Assembly (NCBI GenBank): GCA_905479905.1 | Contig: CAJQOK010000380.1 | Coordinates: 1-7,179, forward strand | Length of the DNA: 7,179 nt | From: an uncultured Aliterella sp. | GTDB lineage: Bacteria; Cyanobacteriota; Cyanobacteriia; Cyanobacteriales; Chroococcidiopsidaceae | Direction of reading: 5' to 3' | In this document: in pieces, positions 1 to 5,696 of the stretch | Layout: each line of letters begins with the position of its first letter | Position numbering within the stretch: the first letter of the stretch is position 1 | Made by a program: the position numbers and the translations under genes | The notes under the pieces: model-generated | Told to the model about the DNA's origin: nothing | Database searches by the model: none | Seen by the model: only the letters and a program-made list of their open reading frames with translations

Positions 1-718
1 GCTCTGCTAGGGCAACTTGGATGTTAGTTTGAATTAGAGTAATCGGGCTTCTTAGTTCGTGAGAAGCATCGGCGGTAAACTGTTTGAGGCGTTGGTAAGA
101 TAGTAACACTGGTTCCATTGCTTTTCCCGCCAGAAACCAGCCGCATAAACCAACCGAAAATACCATCAAGCCTGTACCCAGACTAAGATCAATAGCAAGC
201 TGTTGAGCGGGTTTAGTAACTTCAAACCAAGGATGACTAACGCGCAAATATCCTAGTACCTCCTGTCCTACTTGCATTTTCTGGGTTACTTGCCGCAATA
301 ATAAAGGGGAATAATTGCGAGAATTTTTGTTATCCTCTGCTGGTTTGAGAACTTGGACAGTTTCACCCGTAAAATTGAAATGAAGGGGAATATTTAAGGG
401 TTCAGAGAAAGTTGACCATAACAACTCACCCGTAGAGTTAAACCACTCTAAATCAATGCGATCGTCTTCTACCGTATCAGCATTGTCTCTAAAACTAGCT
501 TCTACATTAACGTGCAGCTTTCTTTCCACATCAGGGTAGTATGGCTCAATGACTAAATTCCGCTCGACTATTTCTACCACGTGCAGCAAAGTATCATCAA
601 CTCGTTCAATTAAGGTACTACGGACATAGAAATATACGCCACTGGCGAACACCAATAGCAACACGGCGGTTACTGTGGTATACCAAATAGCCAGACGACG
701 ACGGGTAGCATGAAACAT
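1..718 (-). CDS. Two-component sensor histidine kinase, N-terminal part (cut by window edge)
   Basis: This gene runs off the left edge, so 239 N-terminal residues are visible and the catalytic ATPase domain is outside. Seen: a short basic start (MFHATRRRLAIWY), a first membrane helix at about residues 9-32, an extracytoplasmic region of about 140 residues, a second helix at about 175-198, a short linker, and the dimerisation/phospho-acceptor segment FTADASHELRSPIT with His220 as the expected autophosphorylation site. The protein should sense an external signal across the plasma membrane and pass phosphate to a response regulator. The arrangement and the GKAMEPV...SYQRLKQFTADASHELRSP stretch resemble cyanobacterial metal-sensing kinases of the RppB/NrsS or ManS kind, but this is from memory and the ligand is unknown. 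The ATG at 718 is the only ordinary start after an in-frame stop upstream; GGAAAAAA about 12 bases before it is a weak ribosome binding site. No response regulator lies upstream, so its partner is downstream or elsewhere. Confidence 0.9.
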   Translation of the reverse strand, partial: MFHATRRRLAIWYTTVTAVLLLVFASGVYFYVRSTLIERVDDTLLHVVEIVERNLVIEPYYPDVERKLHVNVEASFRDNADTVEDDRIDLEWFNSTGELLWSTFSEPLNIPLHFNFTGETVQVLKPAEDNKNSRNYSPLLLRQVTQKMQVGQEVLGYLRVSHPWFEVTKPAQQLAIDLSLGTGLMVFSVGLCGWFLAGKAMEPVLLSYQRLKQFTADASHELRSPITLIQTNIQVALAE

Positions 719-854
719 TTTGCCAGTATTTTTTCCAAAAATGCGATAAGTTCGTCAAGAATGCCCAACTAACTAACCTACTCGGATTAGGATAATATTA
801 GTTTGGGCTAACCCGTTGATAACTGTGTAATTTAAGGTTAGCTATAAATTAATT
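719..854. promoter_or_regulatory. Divergent promoter region between the kinase and the WecG-family gene
   Basis: These 136 bp must hold the start signals of both flanking genes. On the minus strand TATTAT (797-792) or the overlapping TAATAT is a plausible -10 for the kinase. On the plus strand TATAAA (843-848) lies seven bases before the ATG at 855, which would give an almost leaderless message, but no -35 sits at normal spacing (TTGATA at 816-821 is 21 bp away). CTAACC-type words recur: 773-779 forward, 809-814 forward, and AGGTTAG at 835-841 inverted. ATTAG occurs at 786-790 and 797-801, one helical turn apart, as expected for an OmpR-type regulator site. The promoter assignments are weak. 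Confidence 0.4.
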
Positions 855-1634
855 ATGGTTGAAGCACCTCAGAAATTTTCGATACTGGGGCTACCGATTC
901 ATTTAATAGATGATTATGTCGGCTGGCTTACAACTCGTCTGCAATCAGGTATTGGCACTCATGTAGTGACGCTTAATGCTGAAATGACAATGCTTTGCGA
1001 AACTGATGAGACTTTAAGAGCGATAGTTTCGCAAGCAGATTTGACAATTCCTGATGGTTCGGGAATAGTTTTTTATCTCCGATTGTATGGAAAAAAAATT
1101 CGCCGATTGCCTGGAATTGAACTAGCAGAAGCCTTACTAAAAAAGGCAGGACAAGGTAAGGAGCGAGTTTTCTTCTATGGTGGCGCTCCAGGAGTTGCCC
1201 AAGCCGCCGCTCAAGCAATTAGGACTCAACACAACGCCATCAACATTGTTGGGACTCAACACGGCTTTATCAAAGGCGCAGAGATAGAGGAATTACAAAA
1301 AAGTTTAATTGCCCTGCAACCACAATTAATTTTTGTAGGACTGGGAGTACCGCGTCAAGAATTGTGGATTGCCGAAAATCGTTCCCTGTGTCCTCAAGCT
1401 ACTTGGATTGGAGTAGGTGGCAGTTTAGATATATGGTCTGGGATCAAATTTAGAGCGCCAGCAATCATGGCAAACAACCACTTAGAATGGCTGTACAGGT
1501 TGTATCAAGAGCCTTGGCGCTGGCGAAGAATGCTGGCTTTACCAGTATTTGTCTATAAAGCAATAGCACATAGGTTTACTCAAACGAATCCTTTGAACGC
1601 ATCATTCCCTATAAACGAAGCGCCGCCGAAATAA
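855..1634 (+). CDS. WecG/TagA/CpsF-family glycosyltransferase
   Basis: A 259-residue cytoplasmic or membrane-associated glycosyltransferase of the family (GT26) that adds an N-acetylmannosamine-type or related sugar to a lipid-linked acceptor during surface polymer synthesis. Seen: VTLNAEM (38-44) with Thr39 and Asn41, IPDGSG (65-70) with Asp67 at the position of the proposed catalytic base of TagA enzymes, RRLPGIEL (83-90), FFYGGAPG (106-113), GTQHGFI (133-139), the LIFVGLGVPRQELW block (158-171), GVGGSLDIWSG (186-196) with RAP (200-202), and the Trp/Arg-rich tail EPWRWRRM (219-226), which in this family sits at the membrane. Length matches the family. The ATG at 855 follows an in-frame stop at 828-830; no Shine-Dalgarno is visible, which is common in cyanobacteria. 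The exact donor and acceptor cannot be read from sequence. A DUF218 envelope gene follows in the same direction, 236 bp away. Confidence 0.93.
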   Translation: MVEAPQKFSILGLPIHLIDDYVGWLTTRLQSGIGTHVVTLNAEMTMLCETDETLRAIVSQADLTIPDGSGIVFYLRLYGKKIRRLPGIELAEALLKKAGQGKERVFFYGGAPGVAQAAAQAIRTQHNAINIVGTQHGFIKGAEIEELQKSLIALQPQLIFVGLGVPRQELWIAENRSLCPQATWIGVGGSLDIWSGIKFRAPAIMANNHLEWLYRLYQEPWRWRRMLALPVFVYKAIAHRFTQTNPLNASFPINEAPPK

Positions 1635-1695
1635 GTCTGCGTAGCTAATCCAATACTGGGATTTAACCACATTTAAAAAATAGCCTGTGATTCCA

Positions 1696-1725
1696 GCAGC
1701 TAAAAATGTTAGCTGCGGCATTTTT
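1696..1725 (+). terminator. Terminator-like hairpin after the WecG-family gene
   Basis: GCAGCTAA (1696-1703) pairs perfectly with TTAGCTGC (1709-1716) around a five-base AAATG loop, and a TTTTT run follows at 1721-1725 after GGCA. It lies about 60 bases past the glycosyltransferase stop, in the right orientation for Rho-independent termination. The T run starts four bases after the stem and the stem is only half GC, so termination may be partial. Confidence 0.45.
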
Positions 1726-1790
1726 ACTAAAGGTTTTTGGCGTTGCTGAATTTAGAGCGCGAAAATGATTTTGCGTGATTTCAAAACCAA

Positions 1791-1837
1791 TGTAGAGACG
1801 TTGCACCCCAGAGACGTTGCACCGCAACGTCTCTACA
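1791..1837. repeat. Nested inverted and direct repeat (GTAGAGACGTTGC type)
   Basis: Two perfect 14-base arms, TGTAGAGACGTTGC (1791-1804) and GCAACGTCTCTACA (1824-1837), form an inverted repeat. Between them lies a second copy of part of the left arm: AGAGACGTTGCACC occurs at 1794-1807 and again at 1810-1823. The inner copy (1810-1820) also pairs with the right arm (1824-1834), giving an 11-bp stem with a three-base ACC loop, so two mutually exclusive hairpins can form. No T run follows, so it is not a standard terminator. From memory, GTAGAGACGTTGC/GCAACGTCTCTAC units are dispersed in intergenic DNA of filamentous and Chroococcidiopsis-like cyanobacteria. The last base is 33 bases before the next start codon, so it could lie in the leader of the ElyC-like gene. 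Confidence 0.85.
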
Positions 1838-1841
1838 TAAT
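1836..1841 (+). promoter_or_regulatory. Possible -10 element of the ElyC-like gene
   Basis: CATAAT matches the -10 consensus at five of six positions and lies 29 bases before the ATG at 1871, overlapping the end of the inverted repeat. No convincing -35 is found 16-18 bp upstream, where repeat sequence lies, so this is a weak call. If real, the repeat itself would form the upstream promoter DNA. Confidence 0.22.
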
Positions 1842-1870
1842 GACTTGTACTAACCAATTCAATATTACCA

Positions 1871-2659
1871 ATGTTTCTATTTCTATCTAAACTACTGCCT
1901 TTATTTATCTATCCTTTGGGGCTGTCTTGTATTTTGCTCGTAGTAGCATTGGTAATGTTGTCGAAAAAGCCGCGCTTTGCAGCAATTCCCATCGCCTCAG
2001 CTCTGGTTATCTTGCTAGTAACAAGTAATAGTTGGGTTGCTTTGTCGTTAATGCGCTCCTTAGAATGGCAAAATACCCCCACTAACTTGCCTCAAGCAGA
2101 GGCGATTGTTGTGTTAGGTGGCTCGACAAAATCGCAGTTTTTCCCCCGTCCTGGAGTAGATTTAAGTGAAGAAGGCGATCGCGTTCTTTATGGCGCAGAG
2201 TTATACAAGCAAGGTTTAGCACCAGTAATTATTGTTAGTGGTGGGCGCATTGCGTGGCGGGGTAGTGGTTCCCCAGAATCAAAGGATATGGCGGAGATTT
2301 TAACCCAAGTGGGAGTTCCGAGTAGGGCGATTATTGAAGAATCCAATTCTTACAATACTCACGACAATGCAGTAAACGTTAAACAAATACTCCAAAGGCG
2401 GGGAATTAAAAATATTTTACTTGTAACTTCGGCAATGCATATGCCGCGCAGTTTGGCAATATTTAAGCGTCAACAAATCGCGGCGATCGCTGCGCCTACT
2501 GATTTTCTGGTTAGCACGAACGAATTTCAAGAAATTCAAAGTAGTTTTGAAGCTAAATTACTGACTTTACTACCTGATAGCGGCTCTTTGCAAAATTTTA
2601 CTCGCGCTTTAAAAGAGTATGTGGGGTTAATTATCTATCGCTTGCGCGGTTGGGTTTGA
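1871..2659 (+). CDS. ElyC/YdcF-family (DUF218) envelope membrane protein
   Basis: A 262-residue protein with two N-terminal membrane helices (about 8-30 and 37-60) followed by a single DUF218 domain (about 75-245). Domain motifs seen: EAIVVLGG (77-84), the GAELYKQGLAPVIIVSGG block (108-125), EESNSYNTHDNAVNVK (156-171) and VTSAMHMPRSLAIFKR (185-200). Two-helix architecture and length match E. coli ElyC (259 residues), which affects peptidoglycan synthesis in the cold and enterobacterial common antigen, rather than the shorter soluble YdcF. The biochemical activity of the family is not settled, and none is claimed here. ATG at 1871 has no visible Shine-Dalgarno, but the hydrophobic start MFLFLSKLLPLFIYPLG fits a membrane anchor and supports it. 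It follows a WecG-family gene in the same direction and converges on the toxin gene, leaving only two bases between stop codons. Confidence 0.88.
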   Translation: MFLFLSKLLPLFIYPLGLSCILLVVALVMLSKKPRFAAIPIASALVILLVTSNSWVALSLMRSLEWQNTPTNLPQAEAIVVLGGSTKSQFFPRPGVDLSEEGDRVLYGAELYKQGLAPVIIVSGGRIAWRGSGSPESKDMAEILTQVGVPSRAIIEESNSYNTHDNAVNVKQILQRRGIKNILLVTSAMHMPRSLAIFKRQQIAAIAAPTDFLVSTNEFQEIQSSFEAKLLTLLPDSGSLQNFTRALKEYVGLIIYRLRGWV

Positions 2660-2666
2660 TTTCAAA
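2655..2666. other. Palindrome covering two converging stop codons
   Basis: TTTGA-TT-TCAAA is a perfect 5-bp inverted repeat with a two-base centre. The ElyC-like gene's TGA (2657-2659) and the toxin gene's TGA (2664-2662 on the minus strand) lie symmetrically in the two arms. No hairpin strong enough for a bidirectional terminator is visible here, so transcripts from each side probably run into the other gene. Confidence 0.5.
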
Positions 2667-2949
2667 ATAATGAGTCCAAATCTCTGTATCCACTGACTAC
2701 ACGGGCTACATCAATGCCATCTGTTCTTGGATAATAAAAAATAATGTACTCATCCACCATAAATCCACGCAAGTTAGGAGCGAGTTGGGCGTAGCTTTTT
2801 CCCATTAAAGGAAATCCTGCTACAAGGTTACATTTTTGCCGGATAGCATCAAAAATTTTACCAGCTACCTTTGGTTCGCTTTGAGCCAGATATTCGCAGA
2901 GCCTTTCTAAGTCTTGAACCGCCGCATCAGAGAAAGAATAGCTACTCAT
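2662..2949 (-). CDS. parE: ParE/RelE-family toxin of a type II toxin-antitoxin pair
   Basis: A 95-residue protein with the ParE pattern: YSFSDAAVQDLERLCEYLA (4-22) for the N-terminal strand and helix, a second helix containing KIFDAIRQKC (31-40), the FPLMGK turn (46-51), the central LRGFMVDEYIIFYYP strands (60-74), then ARVVSGYRDLDSLF (82-95) with Arg83 and the conserved RDL near the end. ParE members act on DNA gyrase and RelE members cut ribosome-bound mRNA. Sequence alone does not decide which, though the ParD-like partner favours ParE. Its ATG overlaps the antitoxin stop by four bases (ATGA), the usual translational coupling. No obvious truncation or missing block is seen, so it is probably intact. 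Confidence 0.88.
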   Translation of the reverse strand: MSSYSFSDAAVQDLERLCEYLAQSEPKVAGKIFDAIRQKCNLVAGFPLMGKSYAQLAPNLRGFMVDEYIIFYYPRTDGIDVARVVSGYRDLDSLF

Positions 2950-3200
2950 TGCCCAGATTCAATCATTTCATGAATTTTTTGTTGAAGTCTAGAAAAAACT
3001 ATTTCCCCATCCGTTACTTGTCCACTGGTAATTTGTTTTGTTCCTACAGCGATTTTCTGGCGTAGTTCGTCAAGAGCGCGATCGCGTTTTTTTAGCAATT
3101 GGAACGCTTCATTGACTACTTCCTCCGCATTTACATACTTTCCAGTTTCAATCTGAGTTTGAATAAACTGTTCTTGTTCTGGCTTCAGAAAAATAGTCAT
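2946..3200 (-). CDS. parD: ParD-like ribbon-helix-helix antitoxin
   Basis: An 84-residue acidic antitoxin. Residues 1-37 fit a ribbon-helix-helix DNA-binding fold (MTIFLKPEQEQFIQTQIETG, then KYVNAEEVVNEAFQLL), with the G-x-Y/F-x-N/S-x-x-E-V-V motif typical of ParD. The remaining part (38-84) is charged and probably partly disordered, as expected of the toxin-binding tail. It should neutralise the downstream toxin and repress its own promoter. The start is secure: GGAGG (3213-3209, minus strand) stands eight bases before the ATG, the best ribosome site in the window. Antitoxin precedes toxin with a four-base overlap. The gene begins only 32 bp after the livF stop, so transcription can also arrive from the transporter genes. 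Confidence 0.88.
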   Translation of the reverse strand: MTIFLKPEQEQFIQTQIETGKYVNAEEVVNEAFQLLKKRDRALDELRQKIAVGTKQITSGQVTDGEIVFSRLQQKIHEMIESGQ

Positions 3201-3208
3201 TTAACCAG

Positions 3209-3213
3209 CCTCC
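3209..3213 (-). promoter_or_regulatory. Strong ribosome binding site of the antitoxin gene
   Basis: GGAGG on the minus strand, eight bases before the antitoxin ATG. It fixes that start. It is also stronger than anything upstream of the other genes here, which fits the need for antitoxin to be made in excess of toxin. Confidence 0.8.
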
Positions 3214-3225
3214 GTAAATCCTTTT

Positions 3226-3231
3226 ACTATA
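3226..3231 (-). promoter_or_regulatory. Possible -10 element between livF and the antitoxin gene
   Basis: TATAGT on the minus strand (3231 to 3226) matches five of six consensus -10 positions and lies in the 32-bp gap, 25 bases before the antitoxin ATG. The matching -35 position falls in an A-rich run inside the end of livF and does not resemble TTGACA. A private promoter is biologically expected for a self-regulating toxin-antitoxin pair, but the sequence support is weak. Confidence 0.3.
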
Positions 3232-3232
3232 A

Positions 3233-3949
3233 CTAACCTAAATAAGCTTTTTTTACTCGCTCATCATTGAGTAAATCCTTAGCTTTTCCTTTTAACGTAA
3301 TCAAACCTGCTTCTAACACATAACCGCGATCGGCTATTTGCAATGCTAAGTTAGCATTTTGCTCAACTAAAAGTATCGTTATTCCGGTTTCCCGCAGCTT
3401 TTGAATAATTGCAAAAATATCTCGAACTATAGTAGGCGCAAGCCCCAAACTCGGCTCATCTAATAATAATAGCTGCGGTTTGCTCATCAACGCGCGAGAA
3501 ATTGCTAACATCTGTTGTTCTCCACCGCTAAGAGTTCCCGCTAACTGATGGCGGCGTTCTGCTAACCTAGGAAAAGTCTTAAATTGCAACTCAATATCGG
3601 CTTTAATCGCCGCATCCGAACGAATATAAGCGCCTAAAACTAGGTTATCGAGTACCGTTTGTCTGCTTAATATTTTTCGTCCTTCGGGAGAATGAGCAAT
3701 TCCTAGTTGCACCATTTTGTAAGCGGGGTAGCGGCTAATATCTCGCCCGTTGTAATAAATATTCCCGCTTCGATAATTAATTAGTCGAGAAATAGCTTTT
3801 AAAGTTGTACTTTTACCCGCACCGTTTGCGCCAATTAAAGTAATTACTTCGCCTTGATTAATTGTTAAGTCGATATTTTGCAAAGCTTGAATCCCGCCAT
3901 AATTGACGCACAAACCTTTAATTTCTAGGATTTGCTGCGATACATTCAT
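3233..3949 (-). CDS. livF: LivF-type ATP-binding protein of an amino-acid ABC importer
   Basis: One of two cytoplasmic ATPases that drive uptake of branched-chain or neutral amino acids (LivF; NatE in cyanobacterial naming). Seen in 238 residues: Walker A GANGAGKST (40-48), the HSPEGRKIL segment (87-94) typical of LivF, ABC signature LSGGEQQ (140-146), Walker B LLLLDEPSLGLAP (160-172), and VEQN (195-198), where Gln197 replaces the usual H-loop histidine. That replacement is normal for LivF and separates it from LivG. Length matches the family (about 237). The ATG overlaps the livG stop by four bases. The C-terminus RVKKAYLG is the standard LivF ending, so the gene is intact. Confidence 0.95.
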   Translation of the reverse strand: MNVSQQILEIKGLCVNYGGIQALQNIDLTINQGEVITLIGANGAGKSTTLKAISRLINYRSGNIYYNGRDISRYPAYKMVQLGIAHSPEGRKILSRQTVLDNLVLGAYIRSDAAIKADIELQFKTFPRLAERRHQLAGTLSGGEQQMLAISRALMSKPQLLLLDEPSLGLAPTIVRDIFAIIQKLRETGITILLVEQNANLALQIADRGYVLEAGLITLKGKAKDLLNDERVKKAYLG

Positions 3950-4722
3950 GTTTCCGCCCCTAGGTACGCTTCAATAACAACGGGATCGGTTTTAACTACG
4001 CACGGGTTGCCTAAAGCAATTAATTTACCAAAATTTAAAACTGCAATGCGATCGCATAATCCCATAACTAAAGGCACATGATGCTCAATTAAAACTATCG
4101 TTAAATTAAATTGCTGGCTAATTTGGCGGATAAATAAACTTAAACTTTGTTTTTCCCCTGTATTCATTCCGGCGGCGGGTTCGTCTAAAAGTAGTATTTT
4201 AGGATTAAGAGCTAAAGCGCGAGCAATTTCTAATCTGCGCTGATCGCCATAGGAAAAATTACAGGCTTTTTCGTGGGCGCGATCGCTTAATCCGACTAAA
4301 TTTAGCAATTCTTTACCTTTTGCAAGTGCTAAGTTTTCCTCTTTAGCTGCCGATGGTAAACTCAAAACCCCATTAAATACGTTGCTTTTAGTATGAATAT
4401 GTCTAGCAACAATAATATTTTCTAAAGCCGAAAGCGTACCAAACAAGCGGATATTTTGAAAAGTTCTCGCAATTCCCAGTTTGGCAATTTTATAAGGGCG
4501 AAGTTTTGTAATTGATTCCCCTTGATACAATAATTGTCCGCTCGAAGGAGGGATTAAACCGCTAATCAAATTAAATAAAGTAGTTTTTCCCGCCCCATTC
4601 GGGCCAATTAACCCAAAAATTTCGTTTTGATTAACTGTAAAGGAAACATCATTAACCGCAACTAAGCCGCCAAAACTACGAGTTAAAGCTGATACTGCCA
4701 AAATAGGCTCAAAATCAGTCAT
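3946..4722 (-). CDS. livG: LivG-type ATP-binding protein of an amino-acid ABC importer
   Basis: Second cytoplasmic ATPase of the importer (LivG; NatA type in cyanobacteria). Seen in 258 residues: [16 protein letters not shown] (13-28), Walker [10 protein letters not shown] (40-48), the [19 protein letters not shown]-loop region (85-102), a LivG-type insert at about 108-130, signature FSYGDQ (156-161, the usual SYG variant of LSGGQ), Walker [13 protein letters not shown] (176-187) and H-loop His214 in IEHHVPLVM. The AAGMN segment and the C-terminal EAYLG are LivG hallmarks and argue against the urea-transporter ATPase UrtD. Its ATG overlaps the livM stop by one base (TAATG), and its stop overlaps livF by four. 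Confidence 0.95.
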   Translation of the reverse strand: MTDFEPILAVSALTRSFGGLVAVNDVSFTVNQNEIFGLIGPNGAGKTTLFNLISGLIPPSSGQLLYQGESITKLRPYKIAKLGIARTFQNIRLFGTLSALENIIVARHIHTKSNVFNGVLSLPSAAKEENLALAKGKELLNLVGLSDRAHEKACNFSYGDQRRLEIARALALNPKILLLDEPAAGMNTGEKQSLSLFIRQISQQFNLTIVLIEHHVPLVMGLCDRIAVLNFGKLIALGNPCVVKTDPVVIEAYLGAET

Positions 4723-5636
4723 TACCGCCGCCTTTTAAATAATTCTGGTGTTACTAACCCTTGGGGAAAAAATATCGTCCCCAAAACAATTAGCAATCCA
4801 AAGATAATTAACCGCCCATCGCGCAAAAATTGAGCGATCGCACTAGGTAAACCTTCAGTATCAGCAATGGCTCGTAATACTTCTGGTAATGCTGTAAACA
4901 CCATACCGCCTAAAACAGTACCAGCAAAGCTTCTAGAGCCACCAATTAACACAAAGGTTAAATAGATAATACTGGCATCAAACGTACCTTGACGAGCGTT
5001 CCAAGTGTTTAAAAAGTGGGCGCTAATGGCTCCTACCATCCCGGCTAAAATGGCTCCTAAAGTAAAAGCCAGCACTTTGTAGTAAGTGGGATTAATCCCC
5101 ATAGCATCGGCGGCTAATTCATCATCTCGAATCGCTGCAAAAGCCCGTCCGACTTTGATTTTCTCTAATCTGTACAGTAAAAGCATACTCAGCAATAGTA
5201 AAGGTATGGCTACCCACAAATAGGCGATCGCACTTTCAAAAGGTTGCGGAATCCCAAAAATGCCCACCGCACCGCCCGTAATGTCTAAATTGAGAGATAT
5301 TACCCGTAAAACTTCCACAAAAGCTATTGTTGCGATCGCTAAATAAATTCCTCTTAGCCTTAATGCTGGTATTCCTACGAGTACGCCTAAAATTCCGCAG
5401 ACTACCCCAGCAATCAGCATCTCTAATAGCAGTAAAGAAATCGGAAACAAAGGCGCATCCGACTTGAATACTCCTGTAGACAAAATTGCCGCAATATAAC
5501 CACCACAGGCATAAAATCCGGGACTAGCTAAAGATAATTGTCCCGCCATTAAAGGTAAATATAAAGATAGTCCTAGCAATGCCCCTAGCACCATCGAGAC
5601 AATCAAATTTCCGTAGGTGGCAATAAAATCATTCAT
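4722..5636 (-). CDS. livM: LivM-type permease of an amino-acid ABC importer
   Basis: A 304-residue integral membrane subunit (BPD_transp_2 family) that forms half of the translocation pore (NatC type in cyanobacteria). Seen: about eight hydrophobic segments, the GQLSLASPGFYACGGYIAA block (32-50) typical of LivM, the LRGIYLAIATIAFVEV block (94-109), the cytoplasmic coupling loop GRAFAAIRDDELAADAMG (163-180) that docks on the ATPases, and GGSRSFAGTVLGG (232-244). The ATG at 5636 lacks a clear Shine-Dalgarno. No other ordinary start exists upstream in frame, although the frame stays open for 20 more codons. LivH-type permease and substrate-binding protein genes are absent nearby, so they must be elsewhere. 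The range of amino acids carried cannot be read from sequence. Confidence 0.94.
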   Translation of the reverse strand: MNDFIATYGNLIVSMVLGALLGLSLYLPLMAGQLSLASPGFYACGGYIAAILSTGVFKSDAPLFPISLLLLEMLIAGVVCGILGVLVGIPALRLRGIYLAIATIAFVEVLRVISLNLDITGGAVGIFGIPQPFESAIAYLWVAIPLLLLSMLLLYRLEKIKVGRAFAAIRDDELAADAMGINPTYYKVLAFTLGAILAGMVGAISAHFLNTWNARQGTFDASIIYLTFVLIGGSRSFAGTVLGGMVFTALPEVLRAIADTEGLPSAIAQFLRDGRLIIFGLLIVLGTIFFPQGLVTPELFKRRR

Positions 5637-5696
5637 ATTTTTCAGTAAGAGTTTTCGAGCTACCAGAGCGTTAATATCCTCCGATGCAAGCCCTTG

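Noticed and set aside
973..1218. 81-residue minus-strand open frame
   Set aside because: Lies entirely inside the glycosyltransferase gene, antisense, with no recognisable domain; a shadow.
1794..1823. Two 14-base direct repeats as a CRISPR remnant
   Set aside because: Units are almost back to back (two-base gap), too short, and part of an inverted repeat; there are no spacers or cas genes.
1810..1837. Nested repeat as a Rho-independent terminator
   Set aside because: The hairpin is strong, but no T run follows on either strand.
1663..1857. 64-residue minus-strand open frame
   Set aside because: Spans the terminator-like hairpin and the nested repeat; composition follows the repeats and no protein pattern is visible.
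2871..3065. 64-residue plus-strand open frame
   Set aside because: Antisense to the well-supported ParD-ParE pair; no domain.
3233..5636. Urea transporter genes (urtC, urtD, urtE) instead of liv
   Set aside because: LivG carries the AAGMN segment and SYG signature, LivF the VEQN and KKAYLG ending, and no urtA/urtB is adjacent; the Liv/Nat pattern fits better.
5678..5682. GGAGG on the minus strand as the livM ribosome binding site
   Set aside because: It is about 40 bases from the ATG at 5636, too far, and no ATG, GTG or TTG stands 5-12 bases after it.
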